Shown: piece by piece, positions 1 through 7,574 of the stretch
Layout of the letters: every line of letters begins with the position of its first letter
How positions within the stretch are numbered: position 1 is the stretch's first letter
Assembly (NCBI GenBank): GCA_030431985.1
Contig: JAUIIB010000015.1
Location: forward strand, 1 to 56,958
Length of the DNA: 56,958 nt
Origin: Gammaproteobacteria bacterium
GTDB lineage: Bacteria > Pseudomonadota > Gammaproteobacteria > Burkholderiales > Nitrosomonadaceae
Direction: 5' to 3'
Program-made: the position numbers and the translations under genes
The notes under the pieces: model-generated
The model's database searches: none
What the model was told of the DNA's origin: nothing
What the model saw: the letters and a program-made list of their open reading frames with translations, nothing else

Positions 1-59
1 TCCGTCTTAATATTCTTCGCCGCTAATTCGGCTATCGCTTGTAGTTCTTTGTTCTTCAT
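1..59 (-). CDS. IS256-family transposase, N-terminal fragment cut by window edge
   Basis: Only the first 19 or so codons are inside the window; the gene continues to the left of base 1. The visible peptide begins MKNKELQAIAELAAKNIKT, which resembles the start of IS256-family (Mutator-like, DDE) transposases, where a lysine-rich opening leads into a conserved A-x-N-I-K-T segment. An AAGGAT ribosome-binding-like stretch lies about 9 bases upstream of the ATG. The adjoining terminal-repeat-like sequence at about 100-126 supports an insertion sequence whose left end faces the rest of the window. The call rests on a short peptide, so another DNA-binding family cannot be excluded. Confidence 0.5.
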   Translation of the reverse strand, partial: MKNKELQAIAELAAKNIKT

Positions 60-97
60 CGTCTGTTTATCCTTTCCCATATCCGGGGTTAATGATA

Positions 98-126
98 AAC
101 AGTTACACAGAATTTGTTACAGTCTC
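98..126. repeat. Probable terminal inverted repeat of the IS256-type element
   Basis: Read on the minus strand this segment runs GAGACTGTAACAAATTCTG and on into the untranslated leader of the transposase. Ends of IS256-family elements often carry a TGTnACAnAATTnTGTGTAA-like sequence in this position. The matching right end is outside the window, so the repeat could not be paired and the exact boundary is approximate. Confidence 0.4.
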
Positions 127-161
127 CATAGTGATGGAACAATTAAGCCCTTCAAATTTTC

Positions 162-222
162 CATAACACAGCTGTTAACAGGATGCGCAATTCCGATATT
201 TCAACCAAGGCGCCTGCCGTAT
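162..222 (-). pseudogene. Diverged remnant of a cobS 3' end
   Basis: This 61-base stretch aligns without gaps to the last part of the intact cobS gene (1923-1983 in the window), with 48 of 61 positions identical by hand count. On the minus strand it reads TAGALVEISELRILLTAV and ends in its own in-frame stop, against TAGALVEISEVSVLLTAV in the real CobS. Many differences are at third codon positions, so both copies diverged while still coding. Similarity stops abruptly on the upstream side. It is either a displaced native cobS tail left by an insertion or an old partial duplication. Confidence 0.7.
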
Positions 223-233
223 AACTCACTGTG

Positions 234-260
234 CCCCCTGAACCCCCTGAACCCCCTGAA
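234..260. repeat. Three tandem copies of a 9-bp unit (CCCCCTGAA)
   Basis: Three perfect head-to-tail copies of CCCCCTGAA, followed by a partial fourth (CC), sit between the cobS remnant and the toxin-antitoxin cassette. Probably slippage-prone noncoding sequence; no function is evident. Confidence 0.85.
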
Positions 261-283
261 CCTAGTAATCAACAATTCAGCTA

Positions 284-308
284 TCCGCTTGACCGCTTTG
301 TTAGGCTG
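284..308 (+). repeat. Integron attC-like 3' half site
   Basis: The segment CGCTTGACCGCTTTGTTAGGC has the layout of the L'-R' half of an integron attC site: a TTGA-type L' box followed by the core GTTAGGC, which fits GTTRRRY. The complementary 5' half is not clearly recognisable upstream, so this is a half site at best. If real, it marks the start of the toxin-antitoxin cassette. Confidence 0.3.
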
Positions 309-319
309 ATCTACAATAT

Positions 320-339
320 GTTATAACATAAGTTATAAC
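320..339. promoter_or_regulatory. Paired GTTATAAC palindromes, likely toxin-antitoxin operator
   Basis: Two copies of the 8-bp perfect palindrome GTTATAAC start 12 bases apart (320-327 and 332-339), just upstream of the antitoxin ATG. Spacing of about one helical turn, and position over the expected promoter, fit the autoregulatory operators usual for AbrB/MazE-type antitoxins. Assignment as an operator is inference. Confidence 0.45.
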
Positions 340-351
340 TCGGGTTTGAAT

Positions 352-576
352 ATGTTAAAAGTTAAAATTACCAATGTAGGCAACAGTATGGGTATATTAC
401 TACCCAAAGAAGCTCTAACTAAGATGAAAGCCAACAAAGGCGATACCTTATACTTGGTCGAAAGCCCGGAAGGGTATACCTTAACGCCGTACCAGCAGGA
501 CTTTGAAGAGCAAATGGACGCGGCCGAAGACATCATGAAACGATACAAGAATACCCTAAGAGCTTTGGCTAAGTGA
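352..576 (+). CDS. AbrB/MazE-type antitoxin of a Doc toxin-antitoxin pair
   Basis: The product is about 74 residues. Its N-terminal half (LKVKITNVGNSMGILLPKEAL) is the SpoVT/AbrB swapped-hairpin DNA-binding fold, with the N-x-G-N-S-x-G-I-x-L-P-K signature. The C-terminal part is acidic and helical, as expected for the toxin-neutralising tail. An in-frame TTG lies two codons earlier, but the ATG at 352 leaves a natural AbrB start. The stop codon overlaps the start of the Fic/Doc gene (GTGA), so the two are translationally coupled. The paired palindromes upstream suggest self-repression. The family is confident; the target of the pair is not directly shown. Confidence 0.85.
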   Translation: MLKVKITNVGNSMGILLPKEALTKMKANKGDTLYLVESPEGYTLTPYQQDFEEQMDAAEDIMKRYKNTLRALAK

Positions 577-962
577 ACGAACCCAAATGGATACTGGAAG
601 ATGTAGCTAAAGCTATACACGGCATGCTACTTTCAGAACATGGTGGTGGCAAAGGTGTTAGAGATATAGCTTTGCTTGAATCTGCATTAAATAGAGCGCC
701 ACAAAAATTTGCCTATAACAACACGGTGACAGTTTTTGAGTTAGCAGCTGCGTACAGTTTTGGAATTGTTAAAAACCACCCTTTTGTGGATGGAAATAAA
801 AGAACAGCTTTTATGGTAGGCGTCATTTTTCTAGAAATAAACGGTAATAAATTTGTTGCGTCTGAAATTGAATCTACAGTGATATTTGAAGGACTTGCTG
901 GAAACAAAATTTCAGAGTCGGAATTATCCATATGGCTTGAACAGAACGCCAAAAAAACCTAA
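573..962 (+). CDS. doc: Death-on-curing (Doc/Fic-family) toxin
   Basis: A 129-residue protein with the short Fic-fold motif HPFVDGNKRTA at about residues 66-76. This matches the Doc version HxFx(D/N)GNKRT. Doc toxins of this class phosphorylate elongation factor EF-Tu and so halt translation; that function is known of the family and inferred here. The protein starts at GTG 573 inside the antitoxin stop codon, giving a typical antitoxin-first two-gene module. Its TAA falls within a possible attC core (ACCTAAC, 957-963), consistent with a mobile gene cassette. No frameshift or missing catalytic residue is seen in the Fic loop. Confidence 0.88.
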   Translation: MNEPKWILEDVAKAIHGMLLSEHGGGKGVRDIALLESALNRAPQKFAYNNTVTVFELAAAYSFGIVKNHPFVDGNKRTAFMVGVIFLEINGNKFVASEIESTVIFEGLAGNKISESELSIWLEQNAKKT

Positions 963-1046
963 CATGAGCTGTTGAGGAGTGAGTACCGCAGGACAAGCAC
1001 TAATTCTGTAATTCTGCATGTATGTCCAGAATTCCCATAGTTAAGT
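957..1046. repeat. Possible integron attC site bounded by two consensus cores
   Basis: The segment starts with ACCTAAC (fits RYYYAAC) and ends with GTTAAGT (fits GTTRRRY), 90 bases overall, within the attC size range. The inner arms show only weak complementarity, with AATTC-rich repeats between them. Placed right at the toxin stop codon, it is positioned as a cassette attC would be. Needs structure-based scoring. Confidence 0.3.
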
Positions 1047-1074
1047 ATCGTATCCCTAGAATTCCCCTTGATTC

Positions 1075-1506
1075 TCATTTACCCTTTCTGAGGATTAGAA
1101 ACAACATTCCTCCATAGATGGCAAGAACGATGGCCAATAGAACCATCAATATTCCGTCATCCGCAAGATCTGGCAGACGACCGCTGTCGCCCCAGATTGG
1201 ATGAATCTCAATAATTTTTGTGTAGAAAATTGCATGAAACGAAAACAACATTGTAAGCCAAGCCGCTGGCAGCATCAGAATCAGCGCGCTAAGCGCAAGT
1301 CTGTCCATTCGATTAGTGATAAATAGTCGTAGAAGATTTATGAAATTGATTAAAGCCCACAGCAAAGAAGTCATTAACATACCAAGGGCATGTCCAGTTT
1401 CATCATTTGGCAAAAGTAAATACTGGTACATTAGGAAATAAGCGGTCAATAGAGTAACAGAGACAAAGAGAACCAGATTTTTGAACTGCTTAGCTTCGGA
1501 TTTCAT
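1075..1506 (-). CDS. Small four-helix membrane protein, unknown function
   Basis: The 143-residue product has about four hydrophobic segments (roughly residues 10-28, 40-62, 70-95 and 118-138), short connecting loops and a basic C-terminal tail (RKGK), so it is an inner-membrane protein. I do not recognise the family. It lies alone between attC-like sequences, in opposite orientation to the toxin-antitoxin pair, and has no strong ribosome-binding site in front of its ATG. Both traits are common in integron gene cassettes. The intact reading frame and hydrophobic periodicity make it a likely real gene. Confidence 0.6.
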   Translation of the reverse strand: MKSEAKQFKNLVLFVSVTLLTAYFLMYQYLLLPNDETGHALGMLMTSLLWALINFINLLRLFITNRMDRLALSALILMLPAAWLTMLFSFHAIFYTKIIEIHPIWGDSGRLPDLADDGILMVLLAIVLAIYGGMLFLILRKGK

Positions 1507-1523
1507 ACTAGCTTGACTGGGAT

Positions 1524-1605
1524 GTATAACGCAGCGAAAAACGGGAGTTGCGTAGCAACGATCTGGTGGAACGAGGCGAAACGCATTTGAACCGCCCTGT
1601 TATGT
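1524..1605. repeat. attC-like element with internal GTTGC/GCAAC hairpin
   Basis: Bounded by GTATAAC and GTTATGT, which are imperfect but mutually complementary cores of the kind seen in Vibrio-type repeats. The right half, TTGAACCGCCCTGTTATGT, has the L'-spacer-R' layout of attC sites. A short perfect hairpin (GTTGC, 3-base loop, GCAAC; about 1548-1560) lies inside. Size is 82 bases. Consensus match is incomplete, so the call is tentative. Confidence 0.35.
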
Positions 1606-1912
1606 ATTTTTGACATAGTGTTTTAGTGCGACACTTACCCGTTGAGATAATAGAATTTCTTGAAAAGTGTTTACAATATAATATTAGAGGAATGAATCCT
1701 CAATAACATTATTATGAGGATGCCACATTTTTTATAAGTATAATCCTAAAAGAGTTATAACAATATGTTTGATATGGCTATTTTATGTCTTGAAAAAAAA
1801 CAATGCACAAAAAAAACAGGAAATAATCCAGCATTTATTTTGATCTCTAGCTCAAGTATAGAATGGGAATCCTATTATAAAGTCGAGTTGTTAAACGCGC
1901 AGAAATTAATCA
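1606..1912. other. AT-rich intergenic stretch without a supported gene
   Basis: About 300 bases downstream of cobS. A small hairpin (TCCTCA...TGAGGA, 1697-1720) and one more GTTATAAC palindrome (about 1755-1762) are visible. An open frame from 1765 runs antisense into cobS and is not convincing. Confidence 0.6.
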
Positions 1913-2653
1913 TTAAGTCTCACATAAAACAGCAGTTAATAAAACACTCACTTCAGATATTTCAACCAACGCACCCGCCGTATCCCCTGTTGTTCCTTGA
2001 ATGCGCTGTATCATCAACCAGCGTAGTAGTGAAAATACTACAATAGCTGCCAACGGCAGCCAGATATAATTCATGTCTGACGCATACAGTAAAGCAACGA
2101 ATGTTGTAATGATCATCATTACACTAAGTTTGCGAGATTGATGGTTTACAATAGATGCACCAAGACCTTGGTTACGGACATACGATGTTGTCAGAAATAG
2201 CAATATAATAAGCGTTCTGGCCAATACCGTTGCATAGATCAACACTATCCATTCCTGTATAGCAAACAGACTGTGTAATGCACTAAATTTGAGCAAGAGC
2301 ATTAGTACAATGGCGGTGACACCGGCCATGCCACAATTTGGGTCTTTCATGATGATGAGTGTTTTTTGTTTGTCGCCCATACCGCCCATCCAGGCATCGG
2401 CACTATCGGCAAGCCCATCCAGATGAAGGCCGCCGGTTAATAGTACCCATCCTGCCGTGACCAACGCTGCGGCTAGCAACGGTGGAGCATCGCTTAGTAG
2501 CCAACCCAGTAGTACCAATAATGTCCCGATGATCAAACCGATCAGTGGATAAAACAACAGAGAGTAGCCGTGTGTTTTATCATCCGGTAGTGTAGAAAAA
2601 CGTACCGGTAGGCAGGTTAAAAATTGTAATGCGACCAGAAAGGCTTGGGTCAT
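1913..2653 (-). CDS. cobS: Adenosylcobinamide-GDP ribazoletransferase (cobalamin synthase)
   Basis: CobS joins adenosylcobinamide-GDP to alpha-ribazole (phosphate) in the last assembly step of the cobalamin nucleotide loop, in the inner membrane. The protein (246 residues) opens FLVALQFLTCLPV, typical of the family, and carries the conserved G-G-L-H-L-D-G-L-A-D-S-A-D segment near residue 75, followed by several transmembrane helices. An in-frame GTG lies one codon upstream of the chosen ATG. It is the last gene of the minus-strand B12 operon, 4 bases after cobC. Its terminal 61 bases have a diverged copy at 162-222. Confidence 0.93.
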   Translation of the reverse strand: MTQAFLVALQFLTCLPVRFSTLPDDKTHGYSLLFYPLIGLIIGTLLVLLGWLLSDAPPLLAAALVTAGWVLLTGGLHLDGLADSADAWMGGMGDKQKTLIIMKDPNCGMAGVTAIVLMLLLKFSALHSLFAIQEWIVLIYATVLARTLIILLFLTTSYVRNQGLGASIVNHQSRKLSVMMIITTFVALLYASDMNYIWLPLAAIVVFSLLRWLMIQRIQGTTGDTAGALVEISEVSVLLTAVLCET

Positions 2654-2657
2654 CACG

Positions 2658-3278
2658 TTATGATTGAGCAGAGTGGGTAGCGATATAGGCGCGGTAAGTG
2701 CCGTCTTGTCGTTCGACTTGAACAGACTGCATCATCGCATGCGGTACGTCAAATTCCATGATGCGTTCCAATAGCGTGTTGTGTAGATGGCATAGTAGGG
2801 CACGTATGACACCGCCATGGGTTACCAGGAGCAGATGCTGACTGTTGGGGGTGATATGTTCATCAAGAATATCCTGCCATGCCGTCAATACGCGAGTATT
2901 GAAGTCCGGTAGGTGCTCAGATTCTGGCGGCGGATGTTCCAATGGGTTGCGCCAGAATCGTTCCACATCACCATTTTCCCGGGAGATTAAATCGGCAACT
3001 TTGCAGTTTTCCCATTTACCAAAATGCATTTCCTGTAGTCTTGCATCAGCGGTAACGGGAATATTGCGATGCTGTGCCAGACTATGTGCAAATGATGCGC
3101 AACGGGATAACGGGGAGGTGATGATGTGTTGCCAGGGCACATGCGTTTGCTCTATGCGTTGCCACATTTGCTGCCAGCCTGTTTTACTGAGAGGTGTATC
3201 GGTGCTGCCACAGAAGCGTCCGCTCGTTTCTGTTTCGCCATGCCTGAGTAAGTCAATTTGCGCAACAATTTCAGTCAT
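2658..3278 (-). CDS. cobC: Alpha-ribazole phosphatase, histidine phosphatase family
   Basis: The product, about 206 residues, has the histidine phosphatase signature LLRHGET near its N terminus, where the histidine becomes phosphorylated. The later V-T-H-G-G motif near residue 166 supplies the second catalytic histidine. In B12 synthesis the enzyme removes phosphate from alpha-ribazole-5'-phosphate or the finished cobalamin phosphate. The specific substrate is inferred from its place between cobT and cobS. The start ATG overlaps the cobT stop (TGATG), indicating translational coupling; an in-frame GTG lies one codon earlier. Confidence 0.88.
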   Translation of the reverse strand: MTEIVAQIDLLRHGETETSGRFCGSTDTPLSKTGWQQMWQRIEQTHVPWQHIITSPLSRCASFAHSLAQHRNIPVTADARLQEMHFGKWENCKVADLISRENGDVERFWRNPLEHPPPESEHLPDFNTRVLTAWQDILDEHITPNSQHLLLVTHGGVIRALLCHLHNTLLERIMEFDVPHAMMQSVQVERQDGTYRAYIATHSAQS

Positions 3279-4360
3279 CACGTTGACGTTCTGGTAGCGA
3301 CACCTGCATCGGAGAATGTTGCCATCTCATTATGCAACGCACAGGCAGCACGTAACAAATTAACGGCAACGGCTGCACCGCTGCCTTCTCCAAGGCGCAT
3401 GCCCAGATCCAGTAGCGGGTCAGCATCCAGTGCGTTGAGTACAATGCTATGACCCGGTTCTGCGGATTGGTGCGCATACAAAAACCACTGTTTACTTTGC
3501 GGACAAATAAATTCGGCAGATAGCGCCGCAACTGTGCAGATAAACCCGTCGATCAGTACCGGTAAACCCAGTTGTGCACAACGGATATAGGCGCCTGCCA
3601 GTGCGGCAATTTCAAAACCGCTCAAGCATCGTAATGCTTCTTCGGGTTGGGTCATGGACAGATGATGCCGATCCAGCGCAGACTCAATAACGGCGCTTTT
3701 ATGGGCGACACCCTGCTCATCGAGTCCGGTGCCTGGACCGGTCAATTGCGCGGGTTTAGCATCCAACAGCGCACATGCTAGAGCGGTTGCACTGGTGGTA
3801 TTGCCGATGCCCATGTCGCCACCGATAAACAACTGGCATTTTTCGTGGTATGCCTGTTCGACAGTTTCTTTCCCGATGGTTAACGCTGCAACCAGTTGAT
3901 CGTCGTCCATCGCTGCATCGTGTAAAAAATTGCGGGTGCCGGGGCCTAACGGATGCTGCTTGATTTCATGCAATAAGTCGTCAGCAGCGTCAAGCGGTTG
4001 TTGCATACCCAGATTGACAATATCCAGATGTGCATTCAGCGAGCGTGCCAGAACACTGATGGCAGCACCGCCGGCTGCAAAATTTAGAATCATCTGGCGG
4101 GTTACCGATTGCGGATACGCCGATATATTTTCAGCGGCAACGCCATGATCGGCTGCAAAGACCGTGATGTGGATACGATCCACACTGGGCCGTGTCGTTT
4201 CTTGCATGGCGGCTAGCTGGACGGCCAGTTCTTCCAGGCGACCCAGCGCACCAGCCGGTTTGGTCAGGCAATTTTGGCGTTGTAACGCAGATTGGCGGGA
4301 CTGTTCATTTAATGGTGCTGGCGATATGTTTAACCAGTCCAGTGCAGGGTTGTCACGCAT
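3278..4360 (-). CDS. cobT: Nicotinate-nucleotide--dimethylbenzimidazole phosphoribosyltransferase
   Basis: CobT transfers phosphoribose from nicotinate mononucleotide to 5,6-dimethylbenzimidazole, making alpha-ribazole phosphate, the lower-ligand building block. The 360-residue length fits the family. Recognisable blocks include KPAGALGRLEELAVQLAA near the N terminus, FAADHGVAAENISAYP around residue 70, GGDMGIGNTTSA near residue 180 and the glycine-rich LGMRLGEGSGAA near the C terminus. It overlaps cobU by 8 bases and is coupled to cobC. With bluB in the same operon, the cell appears able to make and activate its own dimethylbenzimidazole. Confidence 0.95.
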   Translation of the reverse strand: MRDNPALDWLNISPAPLNEQSRQSALQRQNCLTKPAGALGRLEELAVQLAAMQETTRPSVDRIHITVFAADHGVAAENISAYPQSVTRQMILNFAAGGAAISVLARSLNAHLDIVNLGMQQPLDAADDLLHEIKQHPLGPGTRNFLHDAAMDDDQLVAALTIGKETVEQAYHEKCQLFIGGDMGIGNTTSATALACALLDAKPAQLTGPGTGLDEQGVAHKSAVIESALDRHHLSMTQPEEALRCLSGFEIAALAGAYIRCAQLGLPVLIDGFICTVAALSAEFICPQSKQWFLYAHQSAEPGHSIVLNALDADPLLDLGMRLGEGSGAAVAVNLLRAACALHNEMATFSDAGVATRTST

Positions 4361-4886
4361 CGAGGCCGCCCTTCAGATAATGCGGTAAACCGGCTACCGT
4401 CAGAATGACGTTCTGGCAATGACGGGCAATCAGTTGGTGCAATTTTCCGGCTTCGTCACAGTAACGGCGTGTTAATTCACCCATTGGGATGATGCCCATA
4501 TTGGTCTCGTTGCTGACCATAATGATGGTTCCCGGCAGCTGCGGCAAAGCCGATATAAAAGAGGCATGCTCGCGTTCAAACAGCGCGTTATCTTCACTTA
4601 ACAAAATATTGGTTAGCCAAAGTGTGATGCAGTCAATCAGAATACAATGATCTGTCTGTGTGACCTGCTGCAATGTGTCGGCGAGCTGTATGGGCTCTTC
4701 AATAACATGCCAGTGTTTGGGGCGGTTCGCACGGTGCAGTGCAATACGCGCCCGCATTTCATCATCCTCAATGGTTGCCGTTGCAATGTAGGTGACCGGT
4801 AAATGCGTTTGAATCGCCAGTTTTTCTGCCAAGCGGCTTTTGCCGGAGCGAATACCGCCGAGGATTAAAGTTTTCTGTGTACTCAT
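4353..4886 (-). CDS. cobU: Adenosylcobinamide kinase / guanylyltransferase
   Basis: A 177-residue bifunctional enzyme that phosphorylates adenosylcobinamide and then transfers GMP to it, giving adenosylcobinamide-GDP for CobS. The nucleotide-binding P-loop GGIRSGKSRLAE lies at residues 10-21. The family's SNETNMGIIP block follows later, with the RRYCDEAGKLHQ segment in the C-terminal third. Length is normal. It sits 126 bases after cobD and overlaps cobT. The 126-base gap is the largest inside the operon and could hide an internal regulatory site, but no clear promoter or terminator is visible there. Confidence 0.94.
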   Translation of the reverse strand: MSTQKTLILGGIRSGKSRLAEKLAIQTHLPVTYIATATIEDDEMRARIALHRANRPKHWHVIEEPIQLADTLQQVTQTDHCILIDCITLWLTNILLSEDNALFEREHASFISALPQLPGTIIMVSNETNMGIIPMGELTRRYCDEAGKLHQLIARHCQNVILTVAGLPHYLKGGLDA

Positions 4887-5012
4887 AGGAGTCCGCTGGA
4901 TAGAAAGTATGGCAGTTTGTGTCGTTCAATGTGCCGGTATCGTTCTGTGTTCTGAACTAATTGATTAACATTATTTACAGCAATGCTTTGAATCATGATA
5001 GTTGTATGTCAT

Positions 5013-6026
5013 TCACATTAAATACGATAGCGCCGTCGCTAGTCGCTGCCAATCGGATTCATTACCCGGCAGGCCGAAACGCAAGCTTGGCGGACTGTCA
5101 AACAGGCGAACCAGAATACCTTGGCACGCCAGTTTTTCAAACAGTTCGTCGGCATTTGTACAGCGCGTCCATTGGAAAAAAGCGCTACCGCCGTCAGGCT
5201 TTAATCCATGACGGGATAATAACTGATAAAGGCGCTGGCTATCCTGTTGTAGCCGTTGTCTCGCCGTGGGCTGCCAGCCTGTATCCTGCAATGCCTGTAT
5301 GGCTAGCCAGCGTGCCGGTGTGTTGACGGCCCAGGGGCCGAGTAACGCATTGATTGCGGTGAGTAGTTCGGGATGTGCGCAGATAAAACCGACACGCGCA
5401 CCGGCAAGTCCAAAAAATTTTCCGAGAGAGCGTAAAACAATCAGTCCAGGCAAGGTTGCATAGGGAACCAGACTGAACTCAGGTGTGGCATCCATAAAAG
5501 CTTCATCGACAATCAGCCAGCCACCGTGTATCGCTAATTGTTTGTGCCATTTTAGTAGTTGTTTTGTTTTAAAAACAGTACCGGTGGGATTATTGGGATG
5601 AATCAGTACCAGTACGTCGGTTTCAGTTAATACTGTGTCAATGTGTTCCGGCGTAATCGGGGTAACGATATGATTGTGCCGTTGCCACACAGCGGCATGT
5701 TCGGCATAACCGGGCGTCAATACGCTGACACGGGATGATGTCCGTAATTGTGGCAATGCCTGGATCGCGGCCTGAGAGCCTGCCGTCGGCAACAGTGCAT
5801 GCGCTCCATAGTAGTGGCATGCCACTGTGGTGAGTTCGTCTGTGTCCTCCGGTAAACGTGTCCAGGCCGATGCGGGTGGTTGCAGGACAGGCCAACCGTT
5901 CGGATTGATTCCTGTGGACAAGTCGAGCCACTCATTTGGCGGAATGGCAAAGCGCTCTGCCGCTTCACGCAGGCGGCCGCCGTGAGACAATATGGTGGTA
6001 TATTTTTTTAGATCAAAAGAATGCAA
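5013..6026 (-). CDS. cobD: L-threonine-O-3-phosphate decarboxylase, PLP-dependent
   Basis: This class-I aminotransferase-fold enzyme makes (R)-1-amino-2-propanol phosphate, the linker attached by CbiB. The N-terminal HGGRL and LDLSTGINPNGWP blocks mark the CobD branch rather than histidinol-phosphate aminotransferase. HPNNPTGT, DEAFMD and the PLP-lysine region SLGKFFGLAGARVGF follow. The product is 337 residues. The only plausible start is TTG at 6026, overlapping cbiB by 14 bases; it lacks a strong ribosome-binding site, so translation probably depends on coupling. Also known as cobC in Pseudomonas-style nomenclature. Confidence 0.9.
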   Translation of the reverse strand: MHSFDLKKYTTILSHGGRLREAAERFAIPPNEWLDLSTGINPNGWPVLQPPASAWTRLPEDTDELTTVACHYYGAHALLPTAGSQAAIQALPQLRTSSRVSVLTPGYAEHAAVWQRHNHIVTPITPEHIDTVLTETDVLVLIHPNNPTGTVFKTKQLLKWHKQLAIHGGWLIVDEAFMDATPEFSLVPYATLPGLIVLRSLGKFFGLAGARVGFICAHPELLTAINALLGPWAVNTPARWLAIQALQDTGWQPTARQRLQQDSQRLYQLLSRHGLKPDGGSAFFQWTRCTNADELFEKLACQGILVRLFDSPPSLRFGLPGNESDWQRLATALSYLM

Positions 6027-6924
6027 GGTGCTCAGAACCCCATACTCCGATCACAATGATGACGATCCAGAATAGCAAAGTACGCTGAATGAGCCTGAGG
6101 GCCATATCGATATCGCCGATTTCAGGCGTGCGGGTTGTACCCAGTATGATGCGATTTTCAAGTTTTCCGTGATAGCAGGCGGGTCCGCCAAGTGACAGAT
6201 TCAGACTCCCCGCGCCCGATGCCATGACGGGGCCGGCATTGGGGCTTTTCCAAACCGAACCTTGCTCGCGCCAGCATGACAGGGCAGTTCGTACATTTCC
6301 CATCAGGGCATAGCTGAAAGCGGTCAGCCGTGCCGGAATGTAATTCATACAGTCGTCCAATCGTGCTGCAGCCCAGCCAAACTGACGGTAACGGGTATTG
6401 CGGTAACCCCACATGGCATCCAGTGTATTGACCAATCGGTACGCAACCGCGCCGGGCGCACCGGCAACAACGAACCAGAATAGTGCACCAAAAATTGCAT
6501 CATTGCCATTTTCCAAAACGGATTCAATAGTGCCTTTGGTAATGCCAATCGAATCCATTTCCGTCGTATCGCGGCTTACCAGATAACCGACGTACTGACG
6601 TGCTGCGACAAGGTTATCATCCTGTAGCGCAGCTTTGACTTGTTTGGCATGTATCGTTAGGCTTTTCCAGCCAATTGCGAAATAGAGTACTGCGATATCA
6701 ATAATAGGAAATTCAAACACTATTTGGGCAAATGCTACACATGCAACCGGCGGGATGACCAACAGCATCACCGTGTAACTGCCGTTTTTCTTTGAGTTCG
6801 CATAAATCAGTTGTTCAATGGCCAAAGCCATATTGCCAAATCCGACAAGCGGGTGGAAACGTTTTGGCTCACCAAGCCATGCATCCAGTGCGAGAGCAAC
6901 CGGTACAATCAATACCGTGCTCAT
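6013..6924 (-). CDS. cbiB: Adenosylcobinamide-phosphate synthase
   Basis: CbiB attaches the aminopropanol (phosphate) linker to adenosylcobyric acid in the inner membrane. The 303-residue protein begins with a hydrophobic segment followed by LDAWLGEPKRFHPLVGFG, the conserved family opening. It also carries the S-R-D-T-T motif, the ENGNDAI-x-G-ALFW block, NTLDAMWGYRN and a C-terminal transmembrane helix. Its ATG overlaps the bluB stop (ATGA). The operon order cbiB-cobD matches the biochemical partnership of the two enzymes. Confidence 0.93.
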   Translation of the reverse strand: MSTVLIVPVALALDAWLGEPKRFHPLVGFGNMALAIEQLIYANSKKNGSYTVMLLVIPPVACVAFAQIVFEFPIIDIAVLYFAIGWKSLTIHAKQVKAALQDDNLVAARQYVGYLVSRDTTEMDSIGITKGTIESVLENGNDAIFGALFWFVVAGAPGAVAYRLVNTLDAMWGYRNTRYRQFGWAAARLDDCMNYIPARLTAFSYALMGNVRTALSCWREQGSVWKSPNAGPVMASGAGSLNLSLGGPACYHGKLENRIILGTTRTPEIGDIDMALRLIQRTLLFWIVIIVIGVWGSEHLAFF

Positions 6925-7574
6925 GATTCGTGATTGCCCCAGGTATTTTGAAACACCAACTCGTTCAGTGGGCGCTCATCAGCCCATCCGTTCAGTTTCA
7001 ACATCGGTGCAGGATAAAATTTGTCGACATGCCCTAAGCATAAAATGGCAATAGGCTGGCTGCCTGCAGGCATGTGCAAAAGCTCTGCTAACTGCTCAGG
7101 ATCGAATAACGAAACCCAACCCATACCGAGACCTTCGGCACGTGCCGCAAGCCACATGTTTTGAATGGCGCAGGAGACAGAAGCCAGATCCATTTCTGGT
7201 ATTGTACGTCTGCCGAAAATATGTACCTCACGCTTGTCACATAAGGCCGCTACAAGCAATACGCCGCATTCTCGAATACCATCGACTTTTAAACGCATGA
7301 ACTCGTCGCGGCGTTCGCCGAGTGCTGCGGCTGTGTGTTGCCGTTCTTCTTCCACCAGAGCTGCGAGTGTAGCGCGTAACTGATCATCGGTGATTTGAAT
7401 AAACCGCCATGGTTGCATTAATCCGACGCTTGGTGCCTGGTGAGCGGCGGTGAGTATACGTTTCAGTATGACCGTATCAACCGGATCAGCCCTGAAATGG
7501 CGCATGTCACGGCGTTCTGCAATTACGCGATAAATAGCTTCACGTTCCGATTCATTAAAATCCGGTTTTTTCAT
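6921..7574 (-). CDS. bluB: 5,6-Dimethylbenzimidazole synthase
   Basis: BluB is a flavin-destroying nitroreductase-fold enzyme that cleaves reduced FMN with oxygen to make dimethylbenzimidazole. The protein, about 217 residues, starts MKKPDFNESEREAIYRVIAE, followed by R-R-D-M-R-H-F, the typical BluB opening. It also has APSVGLMQPWRFI, a family signature that separates it from general nitroreductases, and GMGWVSLF-x-P-E near residue 165. An upstream in-frame start would add 16 poorly conserved residues; the ATG at 7574 overlaps the cbiA stop (ATGA) and is preferred. Presence of bluB implies aerobic lower-ligand synthesis. Confidence 0.92.
   Translation of the reverse strand: MKKPDFNESEREAIYRVIAERRDMRHFRADPVDTVILKRILTAAHQAPSVGLMQPWRFIQITDDQLRATLAALVEEERQHTAAALGERRDEFMRLKVDGIRECGVLLVAALCDKREVHIFGRRTIPEMDLASVSCAIQNMWLAARAEGLGMGWVSLFDPEQLAELLHMPAGSQPIAILCLGHVDKFYPAPMLKLNGWADERPLNELVFQNTWGNHES

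Noticed and set aside
1765..2046. 93-residue plus-strand frame running into cobS
   Set aside because: Half of it is antisense to cobS, and the rest is low-complexity and AT-rich with no ribosome-binding site.
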